This document shows, in pieces, positions 28,096 through 37,535 of a stretch of DNA of 64,000 nucleotides. How positions within the stretch are numbered: the stretch's first letter is position 1; each line of letters begins with the position of its first letter. The notes under the pieces are model-generated. The model saw only the letters and a list, made by a program, of their open reading frames with translations, was not told the origin of the DNA and did no database searches. The position numbers and the translations under genes were made by a program. The stretch covers positions 124,001 through 188,000 of the forward strand of contig JAJEBV010000016.1 of assembly GCA_022822365.1 (NCBI GenBank), read 5' to 3'. The stretch comes from Thermoanaerobaculia bacterium. Lineage in GTDB: Bacteria > Acidobacteriota > Thermoanaerobaculia > Multivoradales > Multivoraceae.

Positions 28096-28398
28096 ATGAC
28101 GATCGACGAGTTCGTTGCCGACATGGCGGTCAAGGCGGAGGCCATCGATCCGCTCGGGAAGAGGCTGCTCTTCCTGCTCGACGAGGAGCAGATGCTGATC
28201 GACGGAACGGGCGAGGCGAACGTCGTGTCCAAGGTGTCCGGGCAGGACGTAGAGACGGACTGCACGGTGCGGATGTCGATCGACACGTTCGGCAAGCTGC
28301 AGCGCAAGGAGATCAAGCCGTTCATGGCGGTGGCGTCCGGGAAGATCAAGGTCAGGGGCGACATGTCGATTGCCGCCAAGCTGAAGAAGCTGACCTGA
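28096..28398 (+). CDS. SCP2 sterol-carrier-domain protein
   Basis: A 100-residue single SCP2-type domain (ATG 28096; a GTG at 28093 would add one residue; GGGGAGG lies just upstream). The end, MAVASGKIKVRGDMSIAAKLKKL, is the conserved SCP2 lipid-cavity strand and helix. Such proteins bind fatty acyl-CoAs or sterol-like lipids. It is followed within 3 bp by a sulfotransferase gene, suggesting a lipid carrier serving that enzyme. Confidence 0.85.
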   Translation: MTIDEFVADMAVKAEAIDPLGKRLLFLLDEEQMLIDGTGEANVVSKVSGQDVETDCTVRMSIDTFGKLQRKEIKPFMAVASGKIKVRGDMSIAAKLKKLT

Positions 28399-28401
28399 GG
28401 T

Positions 28402-29643
28402 TTGGCGAATCCGTCGATCCGGATCCGGCAGCCGGTCGCGCTCAGGGCCGTCAACCGTGTCGGGGCGGTCGTGCGCCGCTGCGGGCTGAGGCCCTTCTCA
28501 CTGGAGGCCGAGCGGATTCTGGAGAAGGCCCGGCAGGCCAGCGGATTCGAGGTGCGCGATCCGATGTTCCGGGAGGGGCTCGAGCGCCTTGTACACGGGC
28601 TTGAAGCGCATGCCCGGTTGAGCACCTTCGGGCGGCTGGCCGCGCGCGGCACCGTGCAGCGCTCGGCCGAATCACGTTCCAGGGTCGAACGGGCGTTCGC
28701 GGAGCACCCCGAGATCGGCGAGGAACCGATCCGCGCGCCGGTCTTCATCGTCGGCATGCCGCGGAGCGGGACCACGATCCTTCACGCCCTGCTGCACCTG
28801 GACCGGGATCACCGCGCGCCGCTGTCCTGGGAGTGCCTGCTGCCCCACCCGGCGCCGAATCCGGACGACTACCAGAGCAACGAGCGGATCGAGACGGTCC
28901 GCAGGGAGTTCGACCAGATCTTCCGGCTCGTCCCGGACTTCAGGCGCAAGCACTACATGACGGCCGACTCGCCGCAGGAGTGCGTCGGCGTCACCGCGCT
29001 CAACTTCGCGAGCTTCCAGTACATGGCCATGGCCTGGCTGCCGGAGTACCACGACTGGTTCGCCAGCACCGACCAGGCAGCGAACCTGCGGTGGCACCGG
29101 CGGTTCCTGCAGTTCCTCCAGTCGGGCGGCGTTCCGAGCCGCCGCTGGCTGCTGAAGTCGCCCGTCCACCTGATGCGGCTGCGGGCTCTCTTCGAGGTCT
29201 ATCCCAATGCCCGGGTCATCGTGACCCATCGTCACCCGGCCGACGTCGTCCCCTCGGTGGGGAGTCTGATCTCGTCGATGCGGTCCTTCTACTCGGACCA
29301 CGAGGACACGCTGCGAACCGGGCGGGAGCAACTCCGGATCTGGGCCGACTACTTCGCCCGGTTCCTGCGCGACCGCCGCGAACTCGACCGCGAGGAACAG
29401 ATGGTCGACGTCTTCTTCGACGACTTCGTCAAGGACCAGATGTCGGTCGTCGACGCGATCTACTCCCGCTTCGGCTGGGACCTGAGGCCGGAGGACCGCG
29501 ACAGGATGGAGCGCTTCCTGCAGCAGGAGCGCCGCGGGAAGCACGGCGTTCACAAGTACTCGCTGGAGCAGGTCGGCATCACGCCGGCCGAGATCGACAA
29601 CGAGTACGCCCACTATCTGGCCTTTCTGGAAACACAGAGATGA
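28402..29643 (+). CDS. Sulfotransferase family protein
   Basis: A 413-residue PAPS-dependent sulfotransferase, started at TTG 28402 right after the SCP2 stop. The 5'-phosphosulfate loop is VGMPRSGTTILHALL and the 3'-phosphate site is VIVTHRHPADVVPSV. LLKSPVHLMRL lies between them. Long members of this group act on lipids or glycans. It is cotranscribed with the SCP2 gene and with the DUF1214 gene that starts 16 bp later. The acceptor is unknown; a hydrophobic, carrier-bound one fits the neighbours. Confidence 0.88.
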   Translation: MANPSIRIRQPVALRAVNRVGAVVRRCGLRPFSLEAERILEKARQASGFEVRDPMFREGLERLVHGLEAHARLSTFGRLAARGTVQRSAESRSRVERAFAEHPEIGEEPIRAPVFIVGMPRSGTTILHALLHLDRDHRAPLSWECLLPHPAPNPDDYQSNERIETVRREFDQIFRLVPDFRRKHYMTADSPQECVGVTALNFASFQYMAMAWLPEYHDWFASTDQAANLRWHRRFLQFLQSGGVPSRRWLLKSPVHLMRLRALFEVYPNARVIVTHRHPADVVPSVGSLISSMRSFYSDHEDTLRTGREQLRIWADYFARFLRDRRELDREEQMVDVFFDDFVKDQMSVVDAIYSRFGWDLRPEDRDRMERFLQQERRGKHGVHKYSLEQVGITPAEIDNEYAHYLAFLETQR

Positions 29644-29659
29644 GCCTGGAGATACAGCG

Positions 29660-30724
29660 ATGAGCGAACGCGACTTCGAGAGCCGGCAGGCCCTGCACGA
29701 GTTCCTGGATGTGGTCCGCAACGCGGAGCAGACCTTCCTCGACCCCGAGAAGGAACTCGACCACCAGGGCCACGTGGACGGCTACCAGCACCTGTTCCAC
29801 CTGATGCAGATCACGGTCGACTTCTACCTCCACAACGACCCCCTGCGGCCCCGGCTCGTGCGGCTCACGGACGGGAGCCGCAAGCTCTACGGCGACAACG
29901 TGGACGCGGTCTACTACTTCTCCCAGGTCCGCGGCGACCAGGAGTACGTCATCCGGGGGCGGCGCTTCGACAGTTGCTACCTGAGCTTCTGCCTCTACGG
30001 CGGCGACCCCAACGGCGAACTGGCGGACCGGGTCACGCTGAACGTGAACCACCGGGACATCGTGTTCGACGACGACGGGTCGTTCGAGATCAAGCTGACG
30101 GCGAACCCTCAGGGCCCGAACGAGTTCCGGATCGAGCCGGATTCGGTCTCGCTCTTCACCCGAGAGTACTTCTTCGACCACCCGGCTTCGACAGAGAGCG
30201 TCCTGAACATCGAGAACGCCTCGCCGCAGCCTCCCGCGCTGCCCCTCGACGACGCCGAGCTGGCGCGGCGCATCCGCAGCATGGCGATGTTCTTCATGTG
30301 CACGACCTGGATCGCGCCGCTGCCGGTCCACCTGCCCTTCAACGAGTTCTGCGCGCCCTGGGAGTTCGACCCGGAGCAGGGAGGCTGGGGAACGGTCGAC
30401 AACATCTACTGCTTCTGCCGCTTCCGGCTGCAGGAGCACGAGTACCTCAAGGTGCGTTTCCGGTCACCGGAAGCCTGCTACTGGGGCCTCCAGACGTGGA
30501 ACTACCTGATGCAGTCGACGAACTACGCCGACTTCCCGGTGTGCGTCAACAAGCAGACCGCCGAGGCCGAGCCGGACGGCAGCTACGTCATCTACCTCAG
30601 CCACCGGGAGGCGCCGAAGAACTGGATCAGCACCGCCGGCTACAACGAGGGCGTTCTCTTCGCGCGCTGGCTTCTCGCGGAAGAGCTGCCGGAGACGCCG
30701 GAGGTCGAACTGGGAGAGTGGTGA
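29660..30724 (+). CDS. DUF1214-family protein linked to sulfotransferase
   Basis: A 354-residue soluble-looking protein without a signal peptide. The C-terminal half (YLKVRFRSPEACYWGLQTWN, SYVIYLSHREAPKNWISTAGYNEG, quoted in parts) resembles DUF1214. The N-terminal half holds Trp/Tyr-rich strands such as YYFSQVRGDQEYVIRG. DUF1214 proteins often accompany sulfotransferase genes, as here, but no biochemical role is known to me. It ends 1 bp before the convergent topoisomerase VI A gene. Confidence 0.65.
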   Translation: MSERDFESRQALHEFLDVVRNAEQTFLDPEKELDHQGHVDGYQHLFHLMQITVDFYLHNDPLRPRLVRLTDGSRKLYGDNVDAVYYFSQVRGDQEYVIRGRRFDSCYLSFCLYGGDPNGELADRVTLNVNHRDIVFDDDGSFEIKLTANPQGPNEFRIEPDSVSLFTREYFFDHPASTESVLNIENASPQPPALPLDDAELARRIRSMAMFFMCTTWIAPLPVHLPFNEFCAPWEFDPEQGGWGTVDNIYCFCRFRLQEHEYLKVRFRSPEACYWGLQTWNYLMQSTNYADFPVCVNKQTAEAEPDGSYVIYLSHREAPKNWISTAGYNEGVLFARWLLAEELPETPEVELGEW

Positions 30725-30725
30725 G

Positions 30726-31841
30726 CTAGATCCAGTCGCGGTCGGCGATCTTCTTCGGCAGGAACTCCTCGGTGACGAAGGAGAGGCCCTTGCTCGACAG
30801 GGCCTCCAGTTCCCACTTGACGCCGGCGCTGAGCATGTTCTTGATTTCCTTCTGCCAGGCCTTCGCCCTGAACCACTCGTAGTTCAGGATCTCCTTCGCG
30901 CGGGAGCGGTCCTGGTCGTTCAGGCGGATGCTGACGTCTTCGGAGAGGTCGTAGGCGCCGGGATCGAAGCTGGAGAGGCCGATGAAGCGGGCCTTGGGCA
31001 CCGCCATCCGCTTCGACTCGAAGGCGAGGCCGATCGAGCCCTGCTTGACGACGGAGTGGATGTAGTAGCCCCAGGGGTCGTTGTCGACGAAGACGTAGAG
31101 CGGCAGGTTCAGCTCGTGGACCATCCGGTACAGGAGCCGGCGCACGCCGCGCGGGGGCTGTCCCTGGCCGGTGACCAGGATGCAGTTGTGCCGTTTCCAG
31201 AACTTGTCTTCGTTGAGCCGCGCCCAGACGGCCTCCTTCTCCACCAGCAGGATGAACTTCGCGCCGTGGCCGACGAAACGGATCGTCTCCGGTTCGACGA
31301 TGCCGGGGACCGACCAGCCGCCCGAGCCCATCCGGGACAGATCGATCACGTCGCCCGCATCGACCAGCGTGAGCGGACCGACGACGGAGCCGCGCTTGGC
31401 GGCGAACAGGTGGAGTTCCTCCCGCAGGGCGCCCAGGGTGACCTCCAGGTCCTCGATGATCGGGTCCGATTCCTCCTGGCCCTCGAAGGTGTTCTCCCTG
31501 CCGTCGGCCAGCGTGTGCTTGCTCATGTAGTAGAGGTCGCGGATGCTGGTCGTCTTCTGTTCGTCGAGGAGCTGGGTGCAACCGCGGGCGACCAGGAGCG
31601 TCTGCATGTACTTGCGCGCCTGGTTCAGGTTGAAGAGCGAGCGCCGCTGGGTCGCGTCGCCCATCTCGATGATCTTCTTGCGCTTCGAGAAGGTGACGTT
31701 CGAGAGGGTTCGCGACGGGATGTCGACGTAAGGGTCGACCTCGCGACGGGCCATCGCGATCGTCTTCTTCGCCAGGTGCTCGATCTTTGCCCTGGCGTCG
31801 AGCTTGGCGGGGATCCTGAGCCGCTCTTCTTCCACCGGCAT
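30726..31841 (-). CDS. top6A: Topoisomerase VI subunit A (Spo11-like)
   Basis: A 371-residue protein started at ATG 31841 (GTG 31844 is also possible). The Tyr pair Y104/Y105 in SIRDLYYMSKHT holds the DNA-cleaving tyrosine, and the TOPRIM acidic residues are in LLVEKEAVWARL and FVDNDPWGYY. It forms the A2B2 enzyme with the overlapping upstream gene, which relaxes and decatenates DNA by double-strand passage. The pair is archaeal and plant in character; bacterial copies are sporadic. Stop/start overlap with subunit B shows translational coupling. Confidence 0.95.
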   Translation of the reverse strand: MPVEEERLRIPAKLDARAKIEHLAKKTIAMARREVDPYVDIPSRTLSNVTFSKRKKIIEMGDATQRRSLFNLNQARKYMQTLLVARGCTQLLDEQKTTSIRDLYYMSKHTLADGRENTFEGQEESDPIIEDLEVTLGALREELHLFAAKRGSVVGPLTLVDAGDVIDLSRMGSGGWSVPGIVEPETIRFVGHGAKFILLVEKEAVWARLNEDKFWKRHNCILVTGQGQPPRGVRRLLYRMVHELNLPLYVFVDNDPWGYYIHSVVKQGSIGLAFESKRMAVPKARFIGLSSFDPGAYDLSEDVSIRLNDQDRSRAKEILNYEWFRAKAWQKEIKNMLSAGVKWELEALSSKGLSFVTEEFLPKKIADRDWI

Positions 31842-33646
31842 CACACCAGCTCCAGTTGCGAACTGCGGAGGCGCTCGGACTCGGCAGGTGGCGGAGGCAC
31901 CGCGGGCTCCGGTCGGTCTTCGTCTCCGCCGGAGGGAGCAGCTCCTTCAAGCTCGGCGTCGTCTCCGCCCGCTGGGGCCGCCGCGGCACCGTCCGCAACC
32001 GGCGGTTCCGCGTCCGGATCGACCACGAGGACGTTCTCGCAGGCTTCCAGCTCATCGGCGGAAGCGTCCTGCTCCTCGAGCATTCCCGCCAGCTCCGTCT
32101 TCTTGCGGCTGATCGCGAGCAGTCGATCGCGGAACAGCTTCTGGTCCTTGCCGGTGATCGCCTCCACCGAGCTGACGACTTCCTCGATGTAGAGGTTGAA
32201 CACCTCCCGGCGCCGCGCCTCGCTCCTGGCCCGCGCCTTGCGCTTGACGTACTGGCCGAGCCGGCGCCCGCAGGTCTGCACCGCGAGCTTGATCTCCTTG
32301 CGGATCTCGTCGTAGTCCGCCACCGCGACCTTGCTCTCGGAACTGAAGGGCACCCACACCGAGGCGAGATGCACCAGCACGATGAGCGGCCCCGACGGCA
32401 GCGCGCCCCGCGACTGGGTCAGGCCGTAGTTGCGCCAGGAGACGTCCATCACCGCCTTGGTGATGCAGCAGGAGCCGGCGAGGTACTGGAGCGGGACGCG
32501 GTTCGCGAAGCGGAGCACCTTGGCCAGGTCGTCGGCGGGCAGGTCGCCGCCCCAGGCCAGGCCGACCTCGACCTGGAACGGATTGCCACGGTAGACCGCC
32601 GGCCGGCGCGTCTCGACCCCGTAGAACTCCGCCCGGATGCCCCTGGTCAGGCCGGCCAGCAGCTCCTGCACGCCGATCGGCGACAGGCAGTCGGTCGATG
32701 GCGGCCGGATCCGGGTCGCGGAATCGTTCAGCGCCTGGTAGAGCTGGTCGGCGGCCTTCCGCACGACCGTGTTGGGACGCGCTTTCGGGTCGATGCCGGC
32801 CCGTTTGGCGAGCCCGACCGCCATCTGGGGCGACACCCGGCTGAAGTCGCGGGACAGGCACTGGCTGATCGTCGCGTGCTTCGTCGACTGCAGCATCTTC
32901 ATCAGCACGCCGAGTTCGACGCCGTGCGGATGCGGCTTGATCTCGCGAGGCGGCTCCGGATTCGACTGGACGCCCCGGACGTAGTCCGTCTCCTGGCCGT
33001 GCGGATCCCTGTAGTGCAACGTCGCGTGGGGGTTCGCCACCGCCACCTGGTGCAGGAATTCCTCCACCGACTGGCGGCCCTTCAGGTACTGCGCCTCCAG
33101 CTCGAGCTCGACACGGGTGCCGTGGTCGAGATCCCATTCGGCGAGCTTCCGCTTACCGACGGCCTTCGGCTTGTTCGTGTTCGTGTCGATGACGACCTGC
33201 ATCGCGTAGGCGGGCGACCGGGGGCCGGTGCGCGACACGATCGACACCGGCTTGCCGGTCGTCAACTGTCCGTACATCGCCGCCGCCGAAATGCCGATCC
33301 CCTGCTGACCGCGACTCTGCTTCAGGCTGTGAAACTTCGATCCGTAGAGCAGTTGCCCGAAGATCCTCGGCGCCTGCGTCTCGACGATGCCGGGGCCGTT
33401 GTCCGTCACCCGCACGATGTAGCGGTTCTGACCCTCAGCGGCCTCGAGCTCGACCCTGATCTCGGGCAGGATGCCCGCCTCCTCGCAGGCGTCGAGGGAG
33501 TTGTCGACCGCCTCCTTGACCGTCGTCAGGAGAGCCTTGCGAAGCGAGTCGAAGCCGAGCAGGTGGCGGTTCTTGGCGAAGAACTCCGAAACCGAGATCT
33601 CCCGCTGGCGGCGGGAGAGGGTCTCGGCTGTGACTCGCTTCGCCAC
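31841..33646 (-). CDS. top6B: Topoisomerase VI subunit B (GHKL ATPase)
   Basis: A 601-residue GHKL ATPase started at GTG 33646. The Bergerat-fold motifs are in order: TVKEAVDNSLDA, RVTDNGPGI and SRGQQGIGISAA, followed by a transducer with the switch Lys region. The C-terminal 80 residues are acidic and Pro/Ala-rich (low complexity), an extension absent from minimal archaeal proteins. ATP binding here drives strand passage by subunit A. The two genes form a compact operon with no associated mobile gene in view. Confidence 0.95.
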   Translation of the reverse strand: MAKRVTAETLSRRQREISVSEFFAKNRHLLGFDSLRKALLTTVKEAVDNSLDACEEAGILPEIRVELEAAEGQNRYIVRVTDNGPGIVETQAPRIFGQLLYGSKFHSLKQSRGQQGIGISAAAMYGQLTTGKPVSIVSRTGPRSPAYAMQVVIDTNTNKPKAVGKRKLAEWDLDHGTRVELELEAQYLKGRQSVEEFLHQVAVANPHATLHYRDPHGQETDYVRGVQSNPEPPREIKPHPHGVELGVLMKMLQSTKHATISQCLSRDFSRVSPQMAVGLAKRAGIDPKARPNTVVRKAADQLYQALNDSATRIRPPSTDCLSPIGVQELLAGLTRGIRAEFYGVETRRPAVYRGNPFQVEVGLAWGGDLPADDLAKVLRFANRVPLQYLAGSCCITKAVMDVSWRNYGLTQSRGALPSGPLIVLVHLASVWVPFSSESKVAVADYDEIRKEIKLAVQTCGRRLGQYVKRKARARSEARRREVFNLYIEEVVSSVEAITGKDQKLFRDRLLAISRKKTELAGMLEEQDASADELEACENVLVVDPDAEPPVADGAAAAPAGGDDAELEGAAPSGGDEDRPEPAVPPPPAESERLRSSQLELV

Positions 33647-33660
33647 GGTTCCTCTTCGGT

Positions 33661-35841
33661 TCAGGGGTTCAGAACGTGGCGCACTCCGACATGCACCATG
33701 CGGGGGGCGCCGATCGTGACCAGCCCGGTGCCGGAGATGCCGACCTGCACCTCCTCGTCGAGGAGGTTCTCGAGACCGGCGAAGACATGCCAGCGGCTGC
33801 TGATGGCGCGCGCGGCGCTCAGGTCGACGACGGCGAAACTGGACAGCGGCCGCGTATTCAGGTCGTCCTCGTACTGCTCGCCGACGAAGCGGAGTCCGAG
33901 ACGCGCCTGGAGCACGTCGGGGTTCGAGTACTCGAGGCCGAGGCTCGCCGAATGCTCGGGAGTCTGCGCCAGCCTCTTCCCCTCGAGCTCCGGGAAATCG
34001 GCCGCGCTGTCGACCTCGGCATTGCTGTAGAGGTAGGAGAGATCGAGCCGCCAGTCGTCACCGAGCCGCTGGCGAAGCTCCGCCTCCAGACCGTGGATAC
34101 GAGTGCGGTCCAGATTGAGCCGCTGCCGGCAGGAGCCGCCGCCGGGCACGAAGCCGCAAGGCTGGAAGAAGCGGCCGCTGGCGATCGTCGCCAGCGTCAC
34201 GTTGGCGATCGGGTTCTCGACCCGGTTCATGAACGCGTTGAGCGACAGCCGGGAGCCTCCCTCGTAGCGCACGGCGCCGAACTCGATGCCGGAGAGGCGC
34301 TCCGGTTCGAGCGCCTCGTTCGCTTCCGTGATGTCGTTGCGGACCCGGAACGGACGGTAGAGCTCGTTGACGGTCGGCGCCCGGAACGATCCGTACACCG
34401 AGCCGCGCAAGCTCCAGCCCAGGTCGAGGGCGTAGAGGAAACCGATCCGCGGCGACGCCGCCGTCTCGTCCCGATCCCCGAACATGTCGTCGCGGCGGAT
34501 CGAGCCGTCCGCCTTGTTGATCTCCAGCCGGCTGCCCGATCCCGTGCTCCAGCGGTCGATACGGGCGCCGAGCTCCAGCGTCAAACGATCGCCGAAGTCC
34601 GCCCGGCGCTGCACGTAGGCACCCGCGATCGACTGGTCGCCGCCCGCCGTGCGGCGCCGGTTGAACTGCGTCGTGTAGAAGAAGTCCTCGTTCGTCGCGC
34701 CGTCGACCGTGCGCCACTCGGCGCCGGCGACCCACAGGCCGTTGCCGGCTTCACCCTCCCACTGCGCACCGAGGCCCGTGGCCTCGGAGTCGACCAGGAA
34801 CTGGTCGAGAGCCGGCCGCTCGGACGACCGGTCGACCTCCTGGGCGCTGAACCGGCTGGCGAACTCCTGCTCGTGAGTGAAGCCGCGGACCGTCCAGGTA
34901 TCGCCCCGTTCGCTGACGATGTCCGCGCTCAACCGAAACGACGTGAGGTCCGTGTCGTTGCCGGTGAGTGGCGTGCCGTTGCCGCGGTCCTCAGAGAGGT
35001 TGTCGCCGCCGATGCTGACCTGCACGGATTCGCCCGCGGAGAACGCCAGCCGGCCGCCGACGCTGGTCTGCTCGGAGAACGCGTCGACGTCGATCGGGCC
35101 GCGCTGGTCGTCGCGCACCACCGGGTAGCCGTCCATGTCGAAGCTCCTCGCCGACAGGGTCAACGACGCGCTCTCGAAGCCCTGCCCGAACCAGGCGTCG
35201 CCGGACAGCACGCCGTGGTCGCCGGCGAGCGCCGAGAGGCTCAACCCGGGACCCGATTCCGAAGGGGTCGCCGTGACCAGGTGGATCACCCCACCCAGGG
35301 CGGAGTTGCCCCAGAGACTCGAACCGCCGCCGCGCACGACCTCGATCCGCTCCAGGCTCTCGCGGCCGACCCGTCCCCAGTAGATCCAGCCGCCGAACGG
35401 ATCGTTGAGTGGAAGGCCGTCGAGCAGCACGAGCGTGCGGCTGACGCCGCTCGGTCCGATGCCGCGCAGCGAGACGCCCTGACTGGTCGGATGGGCGACC
35501 ATCGAGCTGTTGCGGCGGAAGAGGCTGAAGCCCGGCACCCTGCGCATCGTGTCGTCCAGGGCAAGCGAAGCGCTGGCCCGCAGCTCCTCGCCGGAGAGCA
35601 CGGAGACGCTGGCCGTCACCTGTCCGAGTTCCTGCTCGGCCCGGGAGGCAGTGACGACGATGGTCTCGGCAAGGGCAGGGTCCTCGACCGGCTCGGTACC
35701 GTCGTCGTTCGAAGCGTCCGCGGCCGCGAACGACGCCGAGGCGAGGAGCGCACCGGCGAACACGGATGCGAAGAGGAGGAAGTGATCGCGAAGACGACCG
35801 GCGGTCCTTCGCGTCGTCGAGGCGGCAGGCAGGATCGGCAT
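33661..35841 (-). CDS. TonB-dependent outer-membrane receptor
   Basis: A 726-residue receptor from ATG 35841, 7 bp after AGGAG; a TTG at 35847 would leave no spacing. A signal peptide ends near ASASFAAADA. A TonB box-like ETIVVTASR leads into a plug domain with SVSVLSGEELRA, RGIGPSGVSRTLVLLDGLP and RIEVVRGGGSSLWGN. The barrel ends in RHVLNP. The pattern is that of vitamin B12/siderophore/catecholate receptors; the ligand is unknown. It is downstream of a LolA-like gene by 10 bp in the same operon. Confidence 0.92.
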   Translation of the reverse strand: MPILPAASTTRRTAGRLRDHFLLFASVFAGALLASASFAAADASNDDGTEPVEDPALAETIVVTASRAEQELGQVTASVSVLSGEELRASASLALDDTMRRVPGFSLFRRNSSMVAHPTSQGVSLRGIGPSGVSRTLVLLDGLPLNDPFGGWIYWGRVGRESLERIEVVRGGGSSLWGNSALGGVIHLVTATPSESGPGLSLSALAGDHGVLSGDAWFGQGFESASLTLSARSFDMDGYPVVRDDQRGPIDVDAFSEQTSVGGRLAFSAGESVQVSIGGDNLSEDRGNGTPLTGNDTDLTSFRLSADIVSERGDTWTVRGFTHEQEFASRFSAQEVDRSSERPALDQFLVDSEATGLGAQWEGEAGNGLWVAGAEWRTVDGATNEDFFYTTQFNRRRTAGGDQSIAGAYVQRRADFGDRLTLELGARIDRWSTGSGSRLEINKADGSIRRDDMFGDRDETAASPRIGFLYALDLGWSLRGSVYGSFRAPTVNELYRPFRVRNDITEANEALEPERLSGIEFGAVRYEGGSRLSLNAFMNRVENPIANVTLATIASGRFFQPCGFVPGGGSCRQRLNLDRTRIHGLEAELRQRLGDDWRLDLSYLYSNAEVDSAADFPELEGKRLAQTPEHSASLGLEYSNPDVLQARLGLRFVGEQYEDDLNTRPLSSFAVVDLSAARAISSRWHVFAGLENLLDEEVQVGISGTGLVTIGAPRMVHVGVRHVLNP

Positions 35842-35851
35842 GCGCAAGCTC

Positions 35852-37345
35852 CTAGAGAGCCGGACCCGGCGTGTCCGGGTCGGGGGGAGCGGGCATGGTA
35901 AACGATGCGGGATCGATCTCGGCCCCGGCTTCAGCCTCCTGGATCCTCAGTTCAACGGCGACCGCACCCTCGACGGCGATCCGGATCGTGCCCGGCACCT
36001 TGAGTCCACCCGCGTCCATGTAGTCGGCAATCGTCACGTCGATCTCTCCCGCCGCCTGCAGGAACGCCCCTTCGAAGACGACCCGGCGTTCCAGGAAGTC
36101 CTCGCCGCCCAGGTAGAGAGCGCGCGCTTCGCCCTCCGCGGTCAGGATGTCCAGCCGGTAGGTCTCGTCGCGCTCGACCTTCTCGATACCCGCCAGCGAC
36201 GCCTCCCCGCTGCTCGCGAGCCCGCCCCACAGGAAGTCGGAGAGGATCCCCACCGCCCCGACCATCTCCTCCGGCAGCGGCGACGGCTCGATGACGCCCT
36301 GCATCGGCGACACGTTCCAGGCGGTCTCGCCGTCGTAGGCGAGGACCATCGGCAGGCCCTGCATGTCGATGTCGATGCGGAAGGAACTTGGCCGCGCGAA
36401 GGCCACCGTCATCGGCACCTCGAAGCCGAGCAGGACGACGGTGCCGGCGGCGCTCACCGTCTCGACCTCGGCAGCCGAGCTTCCGCGGGCGGCCCGATGG
36501 CGCTCCAGCACACCGGCGAGATCCAGTGCGGCATCCGCCATCTGCCCCGGCATGAAGAAGATGTCCGGATCGATCTCGGGGTTGATCTCGTAAGACTCCA
36601 GGGTCAGCGGCATCTCACCCAGCGAAGAGACCAGGATCTGCCGGTGCGCCAGCATCAGGCCGTCGACGTCCCGGTAGTCCTCGAACCGGGTCTCCGAATC
36701 CTCCAGCCCGAAGCCGAAATCCGCCTTGGAGATCCTCTTCTTCTCCAGCCCGTCTTCCGTGCCGATGAAGACCTGGTGCGCCACGCCGCCGGGCGCGGTG
36801 ACCACGAGCTTCCAGGCTTCGCCGCTCTCGATCTCCTCGCGGCCGGCGAACTCCACCTCGTAGCCCAGCTCCGTGTACTCGAACCAGGGGCTGCTCAGCG
36901 TGGCGTCCGCGGCCTGGGCAGCCGCCACCTCTCCTTCGAAGGCAACCGGCCGGGGCTGGCCGGGCGCCTGACCCCACGCCTGCTCGCCGTCGAACGCCTG
37001 GATCAGGGCCATGCCGCCGAAGTCGCCCTCCACCCGAACCTGGTTCGGTCGACGCAGGCTAATCGTGAACGGGGCCGCCATGCCCTGCACCGACATCGTC
37101 CCGGTGGCCCGCGCTGCCTGAATCGAGCGCAGCTTCTCGAGGCCGCCCCGCGCCTCGTAGTGCATCGCCAGGACCCGGTCGAGTTCGCTGGGTTCTTCCG
37201 TCTCCTGAGCCCAGCCGGCACCGGCGACCAGAGCAAGCGCCAGGACGGCAAGACACGCACGGACCCGGTCCGCTTGCCGCCTGTTCTGTACGCCGCGCCC
37301 CGTTCCCGGGCGAGTTGCCGAGCCGATCGGTGCAGGTGCCTTCAT
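35852..37345 (-). CDS. Exported protein with two LolA-like domains
   Basis: A 497-residue protein from ATG 37345 with a signal peptide (AVLALALVAGAGWA). It consists of two related halves. Half 1 has GTMSVQGMAAPFTISLRRPNQVR then AFDGEQAW; half 2 has GTVVLLGFEVPMTVAFARPSSFR then AYDGETAW (quoted in parts). Both look like the LolA/LolB open beta-barrel that holds lipid tails. It may ferry a lipid or lipoprotein across the periplasm to the outer membrane, or work with the TonB receptor encoded next. Function is inferred from fold resemblance. Confidence 0.65.
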   Translation of the reverse strand: MKAPAPIGSATRPGTGRGVQNRRQADRVRACLAVLALALVAGAGWAQETEEPSELDRVLAMHYEARGGLEKLRSIQAARATGTMSVQGMAAPFTISLRRPNQVRVEGDFGGMALIQAFDGEQAWGQAPGQPRPVAFEGEVAAAQAADATLSSPWFEYTELGYEVEFAGREEIESGEAWKLVVTAPGGVAHQVFIGTEDGLEKKRISKADFGFGLEDSETRFEDYRDVDGLMLAHRQILVSSLGEMPLTLESYEINPEIDPDIFFMPGQMADAALDLAGVLERHRAARGSSAAEVETVSAAGTVVLLGFEVPMTVAFARPSSFRIDIDMQGLPMVLAYDGETAWNVSPMQGVIEPSPLPEEMVGAVGILSDFLWGGLASSGEASLAGIEKVERDETYRLDILTAEGEARALYLGGEDFLERRVVFEGAFLQAAGEIDVTIADYMDAGGLKVPGTIRIAVEGAVAVELRIQEAEAGAEIDPASFTMPAPPDPDTPGPAL

Positions 37346-37412
37346 CTCATCCTCCGCTGGCCGTCCGCCGCGAAGCCTGCCGGTGACCGCCAAGCCGGCT
37401 CGCTACCCGTAA

Positions 37413-37439
37413 TCCGTTCCGGCATGATAGCCGAACGGA
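37413..37439. promoter_or_regulatory. Inverted repeat in a divergent intergenic region
   Basis: TCCGTT-C-CGGC (37413-37423) pairs with GCCG-AACGGA (37430-37439) with one bulged C and a 6-nt centre. It lies between the divergent LolA-like and DUF898 genes and could be a shared operator. No clear promoter boxes accompany it. Confidence 0.35.
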
Positions 37440-37535
37440 GGGGGCGCGGAACGCAGCGGGCGGCGACGCCATGACCCATGGTATCGCTTCCCGGACTTTC
37501 CGCAACCCTTGAAAACAAAGAGGTTACGGTCGACG

